Shown here: positions 40,898 to 50,304 of the stretch, in pieces
How positions within the stretch are numbered: the stretch's first letter is position 1
Layout of the letters: each line of letters opens with the position of its first letter
Assembly (NCBI RefSeq): GCF_001905845.1
Contig: NZ_LIVZ01000010.1
Coordinates: forward strand, 62,001-126,000
Length of the DNA: 64,000 nt
Reading direction: 5' to 3'
Source: Streptomyces sp. TSRI0107
Lineage (GTDB): Bacteria; Actinomycetota; Actinomycetes; Streptomycetales; Streptomycetaceae
The notes under the pieces: model-generated
Seen by the model: the letters and a program-made list of their open reading frames with translations, nothing else
Databases searched by the model: none
Told to the model about the DNA's origin: nothing
Position numbers and translations under genes: made by a program

Positions 40898-42487
40898 GTG
40901 ATCGATCCGCACGCGCCGGTCCGTCCCGGCGCCCCGCCGTCCTGGCGCGGTCCCGCGCGGCTGCCCGTCCGTCCCGGAACCGGACGTTGGCTCGTCCTCG
41001 CCGGCGTGTTCGTCTGCGCGGCCTGCGGACTCGTGTACGAACTCGAACTGGTCGCCCTCGCCGCGTACGTGACCGGCGACTCGGTCACCCAGACCTCCAT
41101 CGTCCTCTCCGTCATGGTCTTCGCGATGGGCATCGGCTCCCTGGTCGCGAAGGGCCTGCGCCGGCACGCCGCCGTCGGGTTCTGCGCGATCGAGGCGGCG
41201 CTCGCGCTGGTCGGCGGGTGCAGCGCGATGGCGCTGTACGCCGTCTTCGCCTGGACCGGCGACTGGGGCGGCCTGTGGGAGGACGGCCCGCGCTGGCTGA
41301 TGGTCGCCTTCTCCCTCACCATCGGACTGCTGACCGGCGCCGAGATCCCGCTGCTGATGGAGCTGATCCAGCGCATCCGCCGCCAGGACGCCGGCGGCGC
41401 GGTGGCCGACCTGTTCGCCGTGGACTACGTCGGCGCGCTGGTCGGCGGCCTCGCCTTCCCCTTCCTGCTGCTGCCCCTCATGGGCCAGTTGACCGGCGCG
41501 CTGCTCACCGGCGCGGTCAACGTGGTCGTGGGCGGCGCGCTGGTGCTCGGCCTGTTCGGCCGCGACCTCACCCGCCGCGCCCGGCTGCTGCTGCTCGCCG
41601 TCAACGTCACCGTGCTCGCCGTGCTCGCCGCGGCCGCCGTACTCGTCGACGACTTCGAACGGGCCGCCCGCCACGCGGTGTACGGGGCGGACGTACGGGT
41701 CGCGCTGCGCACCGACATCCAGGAGGTCGTCCTCACCGGCGGCACCGACGGCCGGCCCCTCGGCCTCTTCCTCGACGGCCGGCTGCGGGTCAGCGGCAGC
41801 CATGAACGCCGGTACCACGAGGCGTTGGTCCACCCCGCGATGACCGGCCCGCGCACGCGCGTGCTGATCCTCGGCGGCGGCGACGGACTCGCCGCGCGGG
41901 AGGCGCTGCGCTTTCCCGGCGTGCGGCGGGTGGAGGTGGTGGAACTCGACGCCGAGCTGGTGCGGTTGGCGCGTACCGATCCCGCGCTGTCCGCGCTGAA
42001 CGAGCACGCCTACGACGACCCGCGGGTGCGGGTGACGACGGCGGACGCCTTCCGCTGGCTGCGCGGCGCGCCGCACGCCGCGTACGACGTGGTGATCGCG
42101 GACCTGCCCGGGCCCTGCCGCACGGCGGGCGCCAAGCTGTACTCCCAGGAGTTCTACGGCCTCGCCCGCCGCGCCCTCGCGCCGGGCGGCCGGCTGGTGG
42201 CCCACGCGGGCTCGTCGGCCGCCCGCCCCCGCGTCCTGTGGACGGTCGACGCCACGCTGCACGCCGCCGGACTGCGCACCACCCCGTACCTCGACGGCCG
42301 TGACCGGGGCTTCGTCCTGGCCGCCCCCGGCACCCGTCCGCCGCTGCGGCTGGACACCTCCCCGGACGCCCCGCGCCCGCTCACGCTGACCCCCGGCCGG
42401 CTGGCCGCCGCCGAGTCCGCCGCCGCGTCCGCCCGGCTGCCCGGCCTGCCGCCGTCGACCCTGGTGCACCCCCGGTATCACGGCTGA
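40898..42487 (+). CDS. membrane-bound spermidine-synthase-like aminopropyltransferase
   Basis: A 529-residue protein. About seven N-terminal membrane helices (WLVLAGVFVCAACGLVYELEL onward to about residue 250) are fused to a spermidine synthase/Rossmann methyltransferase-like domain (LFLDGRLRVSGSHERRYHEALVHPA, VLILGGGDGLAAREAL, VEVVELDAELVRLAR, DVVIADLPGP). Family members transfer aminopropyl groups from decarboxylated SAM, or have diverged. No speD is nearby, so the true substrate is uncertain. GTG 40898. Confidence 0.85.
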   Translation: MIDPHAPVRPGAPPSWRGPARLPVRPGTGRWLVLAGVFVCAACGLVYELELVALAAYVTGDSVTQTSIVLSVMVFAMGIGSLVAKGLRRHAAVGFCAIEAALALVGGCSAMALYAVFAWTGDWGGLWEDGPRWLMVAFSLTIGLLTGAEIPLLMELIQRIRRQDAGGAVADLFAVDYVGALVGGLAFPFLLLPLMGQLTGALLTGAVNVVVGGALVLGLFGRDLTRRARLLLLAVNVTVLAVLAAAAVLVDDFERAARHAVYGADVRVALRTDIQEVVLTGGTDGRPLGLFLDGRLRVSGSHERRYHEALVHPAMTGPRTRVLILGGGDGLAAREALRFPGVRRVEVVELDAELVRLARTDPALSALNEHAYDDPRVRVTTADAFRWLRGAPHAAYDVVIADLPGPCRTAGAKLYSQEFYGLARRALAPGGRLVAHAGSSAARPRVLWTVDATLHAAGLRTTPYLDGRDRGFVLAAPGTRPPLRLDTSPDAPRPLTLTPGRLAAAESAAASARLPGLPPSTLVHPRYHG

Positions 42488-42564
42488 CGGCCGCGCCGCG
42501 CGAGGGTGACGAGGGGGCGCAGCGCGGGGTGTGTTCCGGCCGTCACTGGGTAGGCTGCGACGAC

Positions 42565-43395
42565 ATGGAGCACGAGGTGTTCGTACCGGTACCGGCCGAC
42601 CGGCTGAAGGCGGCGCTCGCGGACCCCGCGCGGGTCGCCCGGGCGGTTCCCGGGCTCCAGCAGGAGGCGGGCGCCGAGCCCGTCGCCGGACGGCTCAAGC
42701 TGCGGGCGGGCGGCACCACCATCACCTACCGGGGTTCCGTACGGGTCTCCGCGCGGGACGACGGTTCGTACGCCGTCGCCGGCGACGGCACCGAAACCCG
42801 CGGCACCGGCACGGTCAAGCTCGCCCTCATCCTCCGCCTGCGCACCCAGGACGACGGCACCGCCCTCGCCTTCGAGGGCACGGCCGCCGCGGACGGCCGG
42901 ATCACCGAGCTGCCGGCCGAGGCGGTCGCCTCGGCGGTGAGCCGCCTGCTGAACCGTTTCGGGGAGAATCTCGGGGCGGAGGCGGCGGGGACCTCTGAGG
43001 CGGCGGACACCTCTGAGACCGAGACCGAGAGCGAGGCGGTGTCCGTCTTCGACACCGAGATCCCGCCCTCGTCCCTCGACCGGGACGCCGACGACGAGGC
43101 CGACGAAGAGGCGGGCGGGAATCCGGACGAGGCGACCGGCGACGACGCCGCATCCCTCACCCGTGACTTCGCCGAGTCCCCCGCACCCCCCGCCGAGGCC
43201 GCCCACGCCCGCCGCACGATGATCGGGCGCAGCGCGGAGGAGGTCGACCACGCCCCGCCGCGCGGCCGCTACGCCCCCGTGCCCGCCCCGCAGACGGTCG
43301 TCCCGAACAGCACCCTGCGCTGGGCCGCCCCCGCGGCGGCGCTGGTCGTGGCCTCGGCGATCGTGGTCGGCCGGGCGCTGCGCCGCCGCCGCTAG
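42565..43395 (+). CDS. SRPBCC/CoxG-like protein with C-terminal membrane anchor
   Basis: A 276-residue protein. Residues 1-150 are an SRPBCC lipid/ligand-binding fold of the carbon monoxide dehydrogenase subunit G (CoxG) type (MEHEVFVPVPADRLKAALADP...VPGLQQ, AFEGTAAADGRITELP, AVSRLLNRFGENL). An acidic disordered region follows (Thr/Ser/Glu/Asp) and then a single C-terminal helix (LRWAAPAAALVVASAIVVG) with an RALRRRR end, a tail anchor. No CO dehydrogenase genes are near, so the ligand is unknown. Confidence 0.8.
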   Translation: MEHEVFVPVPADRLKAALADPARVARAVPGLQQEAGAEPVAGRLKLRAGGTTITYRGSVRVSARDDGSYAVAGDGTETRGTGTVKLALILRLRTQDDGTALAFEGTAAADGRITELPAEAVASAVSRLLNRFGENLGAEAAGTSEAADTSETETESEAVSVFDTEIPPSSLDRDADDEADEEAGGNPDEATGDDAASLTRDFAESPAPPAEAAHARRTMIGRSAEEVDHAPPRGRYAPVPAPQTVVPNSTLRWAAPAAALVVASAIVVGRALRRRR

Positions 43396-43475
43396 CAGAG
43401 CCCCCGGAGGGTGCCTCGCCGACGTCCGGCCAGTTGGCGCGAACGCTCTCTTGATCAGGCCAGTAGGGTCGTCCC

Positions 43476-44264
43476 GTGAGTAACGAAGACATCACGCTGA
43501 CCGCGGGCGACGCGGAGGTGACCCTGCACCCCGGCAACGGCGGCCGGGTCGGAGGACTGCGCGTCGGCGGCACCGAGCTGCTCCGCCAGGGCGAGCGCTT
43601 CGGCTGCTTCCCGATGGTGCCCTGGTGCGGCCGGATCCGCGACGGCCGGTTCCGGGACGGCGCGACCGAGCACCAGATGCCGCTCAACGCCGCCCCGCAC
43701 GCCATCCACGGCACCGCCCGCGACGGCGCCTGGAGCGTCGCCCGTGCCGGCGCCGACGAGGCGGTCCTCACGTACGACCTGGTCGACCCCTGGCCGTACA
43801 CCGGCCGCGTCACCCAGATGTTCGCGCTGACGCCGGACTCGCTGACGCTGACCATGTCCGTGGAGACGTACGAGTCGTCCTTCCCGGCGCAGATCGGCTG
43901 GCACCCGTGGTTCAACCGGAACCTCGGCGGCACCGACGCGGAGATCGACTTCAAGCCCGCCTGGCAGGAGGAGCGCGGCGCCGACCACCTGCCCACCGGC
44001 AACCGGATCGACCCGGAGCCCGGCCCCTGGGACGACTGCTTCGGCATGCCCGGCGGCGTCGACGTGACGCTGACCTGGCCGGGCGCGCTCCGGCTGAAGG
44101 TCACCAGCTCCGAGGAGTGGGTCGTCGTCTACGACGAGCAGGAGGCCGCCGTGTGCGTGGAGCCGCAGACCGGCCCGCCCAACGGTCTGAACACCCGCCC
44201 GCGCCTGGTCACGCCGCTGGAGCCGCTGGAGGCCACGACGACCTGGAGCTGGACCCGGCTCTAA
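43476..44264 (+). CDS. aldose 1-epimerase family protein
   Basis: A 262-residue galactose-mutarotase-like protein (GNGGRVGGLRVGGTELL, FGCFPMVPWCGRIRDGRF, AAPHAIHGTARDGAW, QIGWHPWFNRNLGG, VCVEPQTGPPNGLN). The two conserved His (in HAIHG and GWHPWF) and the Glu in VEPQTGP match the catalytic set. It interconverts sugar anomers; the exact sugar is unknown. GTG 43476. It lies 10 bp before pyrE, so they are probably cotranscribed. Confidence 0.9.
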   Translation: MSNEDITLTAGDAEVTLHPGNGGRVGGLRVGGTELLRQGERFGCFPMVPWCGRIRDGRFRDGATEHQMPLNAAPHAIHGTARDGAWSVARAGADEAVLTYDLVDPWPYTGRVTQMFALTPDSLTLTMSVETYESSFPAQIGWHPWFNRNLGGTDAEIDFKPAWQEERGADHLPTGNRIDPEPGPWDDCFGMPGGVDVTLTWPGALRLKVTSSEEWVVVYDEQEAAVCVEPQTGPPNGLNTRPRLVTPLEPLEATTTWSWTRL

Positions 44265-44274
44265 GCTGGTCGGC

Positions 44275-44823
44275 ATGACGGACGTACGTGCGGCGCTGCT
44301 GCAGCAGATCAAGGACAAGGCCGTGGTGCACGGCAAGGTGACCCTCTCCTCGGGTCTGGAGGCCGACTACTACGTCGACCTGCGCCGCATCACCCTCGAC
44401 GGCGAGGCCGCCCCGCTGGTCGGCCAGGTGCTGCTGGACCTGACCGCCGACCTGGAGTTCGACGCCGTGGGCGGCCTGACCATGGGCGCCGACCCGGTCG
44501 CCGCCGCCATGCTGCACGCGGCCGCCGCGCGCGGGAAGCGGCTCGACGCCTTCGTCGTACGCAAGGCCGCCAAGGCGCACGGGCTGCAGCGGCGCGTGGA
44601 GGGCCCGGACATCGCGGGCCGCCGGGTCCTGGTCGTCGAGGACACCTCCACCACCGGCGGTTCGCCGCTGACCGCCGTCGAGGCGGTGCGCGAGGCGGGC
44701 GCCGAGGTGGTGGCCGTCGCGACGATCGTGGACCGGGCCACCGGCGCCGCCGAGAAGATCCAGGACGGCGCGGGGGTGCCGTACCTCTACGCGTACTCCA
44801 AGGACGAGCTGGGTCTCGACTGA
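44275..44823 (+). CDS. pyrE: orotate phosphoribosyltransferase
   Basis: Makes orotidine-5'-phosphate from orotate and PRPP in pyrimidine synthesis. The 182-residue protein has SSGLEADYYVDLRR, GGLTMGADPVAAAM, VVRKAAKAHG and the PRPP loop VLVVEDTSTTGGS. It is close to the aldose epimerase gene upstream. The inverted repeat 44837-44877 (GGCCCCAT ... ATGGGGCC with an inner stem) may terminate the transcript. Confidence 0.97.
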   Translation: MTDVRAALLQQIKDKAVVHGKVTLSSGLEADYYVDLRRITLDGEAAPLVGQVLLDLTADLEFDAVGGLTMGADPVAAAMLHAAAARGKRLDAFVVRKAAKAHGLQRRVEGPDIAGRRVLVVEDTSTTGGSPLTAVEAVREAGAEVVAVATIVDRATGAAEKIQDGAGVPYLYAYSKDELGLD

Positions 44824-44836
44824 CCACGGCTCGGAC

Positions 44837-44877
44837 GGCCCCATGGACCTTCCGGCCGAGTCTGGAAAGATGGGGCC
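44837..44877. terminator. inverted repeat after pyrE, possible terminator
   Basis: GGCCCCAT (44837-44844) pairs with ATGGGGCC (44870-44877), and inside it CTTCC can pair with GGAAAG, giving a two-step stem with no T-run. Confidence 0.5.
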
Positions 44878-44957
44878 GACGATGACGTCGCCCCCATGGT
44901 CTAGGTCAGGGCCGTAAACGCACCACACGCCCACCCGCACATACAAGGAGCGGACAG

Positions 44958-45989
44958 ATGCCCATCGCAACCCCCGAGGTCTACAACGAGATGCTCGACC
45001 GGGCGAAGGCAGGCAAGTTCGCCTACCCGGCCATCAACGTCACCTCGTCGCAGACCCTGCACGCGGCGCTGCGCGGCTTCGCCGAGGCCGAGAGCGACGG
45101 CATCATCCAGATCTCGACGGGTGGCGCGGAGTTCCTGGGCGGCCAGTACAACAAGGACATGGTCACCGGCGCCGTCGCCCTGGCCGAGTTCGCGCACATC
45201 GTGGCCGCGAAGTACGACGTGACGGTCGCCCTGCACACCGACCACTGCCCGAAGGACAAGCTGGACGGCTACGTCCGTCCGCTGCTGGCCATCTCCGAGG
45301 AGCGCGTCGCCCGCGGCGAGAACCCGCTGTTCCAGTCCCACATGTGGGACGGCTCCGCGGAGACCCTGGCCGACAACCTGGCCATCGGCCAGGAGCTGCT
45401 GGCCCGTGCCGCCGCCGCCAAGATCATCCTCGAGGTGGAGATCACCCCCACCGGCGGTGAGGAGGACGGCGTCACCCACGAGATCAACGACGAGCTGTAC
45501 ACGACGGTCGACGACGCGATCCGCACGGCCGAGGCGCTCGGTCTCGGTGAGAAGGGCCGCTACCTGCTGGCCGCGTCCTTCGGCAACGTGCACGGCGTGT
45601 ACAAGCCGGGCAACGTGGTGCTCCGTCCCGAGCTGCTGAAGGAGCTGAACGAGGGCGTCGCCGCCAAGTACGGCAAGCCCGCCGGCTCCCAGCCGTTCGA
45701 CTTCGTCTTCCACGGCGGCTCCGGCTCCACCGAGCAGGAGATCCTGACCGCGCTGGAGAACGGCGTGGTCAAGATGAACATCGACACGGACACCCAGTAC
45801 GCCTTCACGCGTCCGGTCGCCGACCACATGTTCAAGAACTACGACGGCGTCCTGAAGGTCGACGGCGAGGTCGGCTCCAAGAAGACCTACGACCCGCGCA
45901 CCTGGGGCAAGCTGGCCGAGGCCGGCATGGCCACGCGCGTCGTCGAGGCCTGCAAGAACCTGCGGTCGGCCGGTACGAAGCTGAAGTAA
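44958..45989 (+). CDS. fba: class II fructose-bisphosphate aldolase
   Basis: Zinc-dependent glycolytic aldolase. The 343-residue protein has the metal and catalytic residues in ALHTDHCPKDKLDGY, VEITPTGGEEDGV, ASFGNVHGVYKPGNV and FVFHGGSGSTEQEI. Length fits the long class IIA forms. ATG 44958 follows AAGGAGCGG. Single gene, ended by the hairpin 46014-46043. Confidence 0.97.
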   Translation: MPIATPEVYNEMLDRAKAGKFAYPAINVTSSQTLHAALRGFAEAESDGIIQISTGGAEFLGGQYNKDMVTGAVALAEFAHIVAAKYDVTVALHTDHCPKDKLDGYVRPLLAISEERVARGENPLFQSHMWDGSAETLADNLAIGQELLARAAAAKIILEVEITPTGGEEDGVTHEINDELYTTVDDAIRTAEALGLGEKGRYLLAASFGNVHGVYKPGNVVLRPELLKELNEGVAAKYGKPAGSQPFDFVFHGGSGSTEQEILTALENGVVKMNIDTDTQYAFTRPVADHMFKNYDGVLKVDGEVGSKKTYDPRTWGKLAEAGMATRVVEACKNLRSAGTKLK

Positions 45990-46013
45990 CCCGTACGCCC
46001 GTACGTCCGCACG

Positions 46014-46043
46014 GCGAGCCCGGTGCCACCGCACCGGGCTCGC
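46014..46043 (+). terminator. terminator of fba
   Basis: GCGAGCCCGGTGC (46014-46026) pairs perfectly with GCACCGGGCTCGC (46031-46043) around CACC. It lies just 16 bp before the ATG of the MFS gene, so that gene's 5' leader must be very short or overlap the hairpin. Confidence 0.75.
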
Positions 46044-46058
46044 TGTATACCTGGGGGC

Positions 46059-47549
46059 ATGCCCGACGTCCGGCTGGCCTCCCCCCAGGGCAAGTGGGTC
46101 CTGTTCACCACGGTGCTCGGCTCCAGCATGGCCATGCTGGACTCGACCGTCGTGAACGTGGCCCTGCCCCGCATCGGCACCGACCTCGACGCGGACCTCG
46201 CCGTGCTGCAGTGGACGGTCAACGCGTACATGGTCACGCTGGCCGGGCTGATCCTGCTCGGCGGCGCCCTCGGCGACCGCTACGGGCGCCGGCGGATCTT
46301 CGTGCTCGGCGTCGCGTGGTTCGCGGTCGCCTCGCTGCTGTGCGGGCTCGCCCCGAACGCCGGGGTCCTCGTCGCCGCCCGGGCCCTGCAGGGCGTCGGC
46401 GGCGCGCTGCTCACGCCGGGGTCCCTGGCGCTGATCCAGGCGTCCATCCACCCCGACGACCGGGGCCGCGCGGTCGGCCTGTGGTCCGGCTTCGGCGGCA
46501 TCGGCGCCGCCGTGGGGCCGTTCCTCGGCGGCTGGCTGGTGGACGGGCCCGGCTGGCGCTGGGTGTTCCTGATCAACGTCCCGCTGGCCCTGCTGTGCGT
46601 GCCGGTCGCGCTGCGGCACGTACCGGAGTCCGCGAGCGGCTCCCGCGGCCGGTTCGACGTGCTCGGCGCGGTGCTCGGCGCCCTCGCGCTCGCCCTGGTG
46701 ACGTACGCGCTGATCGAGGCCCGCGCGGGCACGCCGGCGGTGGCCGTGACGGGCGTCCTGGGCGTGCTCGCCGCCGTGGCGTTCGTGGTGGTGGAGCGGC
46801 GGCGGCCCGATCCGATGATGCCGCCGGACATCTTCGCCTCCCGCCAGTTCACCGCGGTCAACCTGGTCACGCTGTGCGTGTACGCGGCCTTCGGCGGCTT
46901 CTTCTTCCTCGTCGTGATCCAGCTCCAGGTCGTCTCCGGGTACTCCGCCCTCGGCGCGGGTACGGCCCTGCTGCCGACGACCGTGCTGATGCTGCTGTTC
47001 TCCGCGCGGTCCGGGGAGCTGGGCGAGCTGACCGGGCCGCGCCTCCCGCTGACCGTGGGGCCGCTGCTGTGCGCGGCGGGCATGCTGCTGATGCTCAGGG
47101 TCGGGCCCGACGCGTCGTACGTCGTCGACGTGCTGCCCGCGCTGCTGGTGCTGGGCCTCGGCATGGTCACCCTGGTCGCCCCGCTGACCGCAACCGTCCT
47201 CGGTTCCGTCGACACCGCGCGGGCGGGCCTGGCCAGCGGCATCAACAACGCGGCCGCGCGGGCGGCGGGCCTGGTCGCGGTGGCCGCGCTGCCGCTGCTC
47301 GCCGGGATGGGGCCGGAGGCCTACCGCTCGGCGTCCGCCTTCGACGCCGCGTTCGGCCGGGCGATGCTGTGGTGCGCGGGCGTCCTGGTGGTGGGAGCCG
47401 TGCTGGCCTTCGCGACCGTACGGCGGCCCGCGCCGGGCTGCCGGCACCCGCAGTGCCGTACGCACTGCGGGGTGACGGCGCCGCCGCTGGAGGGCGAGGA
47501 GCCGTCGGCCGCGCCCGGAGGGCCACCGGCCGACGGCACCCACCGGTGA
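46059..47549 (+). CDS. MFS exporter, DHA2 (14-helix) drug:proton antiporter type
   Basis: A 496-residue inner-membrane exporter with about 14 hydrophobic helices and the DHA2 signatures MAMLDSTVVNVALPRIG (motif D-like) and GALGDRYGRRRIF (motif A). It probably expels a toxic compound or antibiotic by proton antiport. The Pro/Gly-rich tail after residue 450 has a C-R-H-P-Q-C-R-T-H-C cluster that could bind metal. ATG 46059 lies just after the fba terminator. No regulator is adjacent. Confidence 0.9.
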   Translation: MPDVRLASPQGKWVLFTTVLGSSMAMLDSTVVNVALPRIGTDLDADLAVLQWTVNAYMVTLAGLILLGGALGDRYGRRRIFVLGVAWFAVASLLCGLAPNAGVLVAARALQGVGGALLTPGSLALIQASIHPDDRGRAVGLWSGFGGIGAAVGPFLGGWLVDGPGWRWVFLINVPLALLCVPVALRHVPESASGSRGRFDVLGAVLGALALALVTYALIEARAGTPAVAVTGVLGVLAAVAFVVVERRRPDPMMPPDIFASRQFTAVNLVTLCVYAAFGGFFFLVVIQLQVVSGYSALGAGTALLPTTVLMLLFSARSGELGELTGPRLPLTVGPLLCAAGMLLMLRVGPDASYVVDVLPALLVLGLGMVTLVAPLTATVLGSVDTARAGLASGINNAAARAAGLVAVAALPLLAGMGPEAYRSASAFDAAFGRAMLWCAGVLVVGAVLAFATVRRPAPGCRHPQCRTHCGVTAPPLEGEEPSAAPGGPPADGTHR

Positions 47550-47561
47550 CAGACTGAACCC

Positions 47562-47975
47562 ATGACGATTCACGAGAACCTGCTCGGGGGACCGCCCCCG
47601 ACCCACCTGCCCGACGACCCGGAGCCGCGCGAGCTGCTGGCGGGCGGCGCCCCGGCCGCCGAGGTCGCCGGGAAGTACCCGACCTCGTCGCTGGCCTGGG
47701 CCCGGCTGGCCGACGAGGCGTTCGAGCGGGGCAGCGTGGTGGAGTCGTACGCCTACGCCCGTACCGGCTACCACCGTGGCCTGGACGCCCTGCGCCGCAA
47801 CGGCTGGAAGGGCCACGGGCCGGTGCCGTGGGAGCACGAGCCGAACCGCGGCTTCCTGCGCGCCCTGCACGCCCTGGCCCGCGCCGCGCAGGCGATCGGG
47901 GAGCAGGAGGAGTACGAGCGCTGCACCCAGTTCCTGAAGGACTCGTCGCCGACGGCGGCGCAGACGCTGGGCTGA
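47562..47975 (+). CDS. DUF3151 family protein
   Basis: A 137-residue actinobacterial DUF3151 protein (LLGGPPPTHLPDDPEPRELL, WARLADEAFERGSVVESYAYARTGYHRGLDALRRNGWKG). It is helical and soluble, of unknown function. It starts 13 bp after the MFS gene, so they may be cotranscribed. A weak hairpin follows at about 48005-48034. Confidence 0.85.
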   Translation: MTIHENLLGGPPPTHLPDDPEPRELLAGGAPAAEVAGKYPTSSLAWARLADEAFERGSVVESYAYARTGYHRGLDALRRNGWKGHGPVPWEHEPNRGFLRALHALARAAQAIGEQEEYERCTQFLKDSSPTAAQTLG

Positions 47976-48136
47976 CGCCCGCGCGCGTCCGCGTGCGTCC
48001 CCGCGAGGCCCGTCTGTGATCAGGCGGGCCTTGCGATGTTCCCGGGCTTTGCGGAGGATGCGGGGTGGGGACCGGGGCCCCCGTGCCGGTAACGGCAGGG
48101 GCGGACCGCTACCCGGAGCAACAACAGGAGACAGCG

Positions 48137-48976
48137 ATGTCCCACGAGGCTCAGGCGACCCACGAGCCCGAGACCCCGCATCTCGACTTCCAGGGGACCA
48201 CCCCGTACGAGGACTACGTCAAGGCGGACGTCCTCACCCACCTCCAGCACACCCTCTCCGACGATCCCGGAGAGATGGTCTTCCTGGTCACGACCCAGGT
48301 CATGGAGCTGTGGTTCACGGTGATCGTCCACGAGTGGGAGACGGCCGCGAAGGCGCTGCGCGAGGACGACGTACCGACGGCGATGGCCGCGCTGAAACGT
48401 TCCGTCCGGGAGCTGGAGGCGCTGAACGCCTCCTGGAAGCCGCTCGCCCAGCTCACGCCGGCGCAGTTCAACTCGTACCGGGGAGCCCTCGGGGAGGGTT
48501 CCGGCTTCCAGTCCGCGATGTACCGCCGCATGGAGTTCCTGCTCGGCGACAAGTCCGCGTCGATGCTGGTGCCGCACCGGGGCGCGCCCCGCGTCCACGC
48601 GGAGCTGGAGAAGGCGCTGCACGAGCCGAGCCTGTACGACGAGGTGCTGGCGCTGCTGGCACGCCGCGGGCACGCGATCCCCGAGTCGGTGCTCACGCGT
48701 GACGTCTCCCGGCGCTACGAGCCGTCGCCGGAGGTGGAGGCGGTGTGGACCGCCCTCTACTCCGCGGACGAGTCCGACGAACTCGCCCGGCTCGGCGAGG
48801 CGCTGACCGACGTCGCCGAACTGGTGTGGCGCTGGCGCAACGACCACCTGGTCGCCACCCGCCGCGCGATGGGCGCGAAGACCGGTACGGGCGGCTCCGC
48901 CGGGGTCGCCTGGCTGGAGAAGCGCGCGCAGAAGAACGTTTTCCCCGAGCTGTGGACGGCGAGGTCCTATGTCTGA
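48137..48976 (+). CDS. kynA: tryptophan 2,3-dioxygenase
   Basis: Heme enzyme opening the indole ring of tryptophan to N-formylkynurenine. The 279-residue protein shows PYEDYVKADVLTHLQ, EMVFLVTTQVMELWFTVIVHEW (His as distal residue), FNSYRGALGEGSGFQSAMYRRMEF and VWRWRNDHLVATRRAMGAKTGTGGSAGVAWL with the heme-ligand His. ATG 48137 has AGGAGA upstream. Its stop overlaps the kynureninase start by 8 bp, so they are cotranscribed. Confidence 0.97.
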   Translation: MSHEAQATHEPETPHLDFQGTTPYEDYVKADVLTHLQHTLSDDPGEMVFLVTTQVMELWFTVIVHEWETAAKALREDDVPTAMAALKRSVRELEALNASWKPLAQLTPAQFNSYRGALGEGSGFQSAMYRRMEFLLGDKSASMLVPHRGAPRVHAELEKALHEPSLYDEVLALLARRGHAIPESVLTRDVSRRYEPSPEVEAVWTALYSADESDELARLGEALTDVAELVWRWRNDHLVATRRAMGAKTGTGGSAGVAWLEKRAQKNVFPELWTARSYV

Positions 48977-50282
48977 GCCGGGGACGCCCGACCTGCGTAC
49001 GGCCGGCCTGCGCACGGCCGAACTGGCGATGCGGGCGGAGAAGCTGGACGGGGCGGACGGACTGGCGGGCAAGCGAGCCGAGTTCGTCCTCGACGACGTC
49101 GTCTACCTGGACGGGAACTCCCTGGGCGCGCTGCCCGCGGCCGTCCCCGGGCGGGTCGCCGACGTGGTCGGCCGCCAGTGGGGCGAGCTGCGGATCCGCT
49201 CCTGGGAGGAGAGCGGCTGGTGGACCGCGCCCGAGCGGATCGGCGACCGGATCGCGCCCCTGATCGGGGCGGCGGCCGGGCAGGTGGTCGTCGGCGACTC
49301 GACCAGCGTGAACGTCTTCAAGGCGCTGGTGGCGGCGGTACGGATGGCGAACGCGGGTGCCGGCGGGGGCGAGGGCGCTTCCGGCGCTTCCGGTGCTTCC
49401 GGTGGCGAGGGCTCTTCCGGGAGCGAGGGCTTTCCCGGGCGGCGTGACGAGATCGTCGTCGACGCGACGACCTTCCCGACCGACGGGTACATCGCCGAGT
49501 CGGCGGCGCGGATGACGGGCTGCACCCTGCGGCCGGTGGTCCCGGCGGAGGTGCCGGGTGTGCTGGGCGACCGCACGGCCGCCGTCCTCCTCAACCACGT
49601 CGACTACCGCACCGGACGCCTCCACGACCTGCCGGCCCTCACGGCCGCCGTGCACCGCGCGGGCGCGATCGCCGTCTGGGACCTGTGCCACAGCGCGGGC
49701 GCGCTGCCCGTCGGGCTGGACGAGCACGGGGTGGACCTGGCGGTCGGCTGCACGTACAAGTACCTGAACGGCGGCCCGGGTTCACCGGCCTACCTCTACG
49801 TGCGCCGGGAACTCCAGGACCGCTTCGACTCCCCGCTGCCCGGCTGGAACTCCCACGCGGAGCCCTTCGGCATGCGGGCCGGCTACGAGCCGGGTCCGGG
49901 TGCGCTGCGCGGGCGCGTCGGCACGCCGGACATCCTGTCGATGCTCGCCCTGGAGGCGGCACTCGACGTCTGGGACGGGGTGTCGATCGAGGCGGTGCGC
50001 GCCAAGTCGCTGGCGCTGACGGACTTCTTCCTGGAGTGCGTCGCCGCCTACGTCCCGGCGGGCCGCGTGGAGTCGGTGACTCCGGTGCCCCACGGGGAGC
50101 GGGGCAGCCAGGTGGCGTTGCGGTGCGACGACGCCGGAGACGTCATGAAGCGGCTCATCGAGCGGGGAGTCGTCGGCGACTTCCGCGCCCCGGACGTCCT
50201 GCGCTTCGGCTTCACGCCGCTGTACGTCGGGTTCGGGGATGCGGAGAGGGCGGCGAGGGTGCTGGCGGAGGTCCTGCGGTAG
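48969..50282 (+). CDS. kynU: kynureninase
   Basis: PLP enzyme cleaving kynurenine to anthranilate and alanine. The 437-residue protein has VYLDGNSLGALP, DSTSVNVFKALVAA, NHVDYRTGRLHD, WDLCHSAGALPV and the PLP-lysine motif CTYKYLNGGPGSPAYLYV. Between MANAG and RRDEIVVDATTFPTDGY there is an extra segment of about 25 Gly/Ala/Ser/Glu residues built from small repeats, absent from typical family members. ATG 48969 overlaps kynA. Confidence 0.95.
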   Translation: MSEPGTPDLRTAGLRTAELAMRAEKLDGADGLAGKRAEFVLDDVVYLDGNSLGALPAAVPGRVADVVGRQWGELRIRSWEESGWWTAPERIGDRIAPLIGAAAGQVVVGDSTSVNVFKALVAAVRMANAGAGGGEGASGASGASGGEGSSGSEGFPGRRDEIVVDATTFPTDGYIAESAARMTGCTLRPVVPAEVPGVLGDRTAAVLLNHVDYRTGRLHDLPALTAAVHRAGAIAVWDLCHSAGALPVGLDEHGVDLAVGCTYKYLNGGPGSPAYLYVRRELQDRFDSPLPGWNSHAEPFGMRAGYEPGPGALRGRVGTPDILSMLALEAALDVWDGVSIEAVRAKSLALTDFFLECVAAYVPAGRVESVTPVPHGERGSQVALRCDDAGDVMKRLIERGVVGDFRAPDVLRFGFTPLYVGFGDAERAARVLAEVLR

Positions 50283-50304
50283 CCGGTGGCCCGGCCGCAC
50301 CCGG

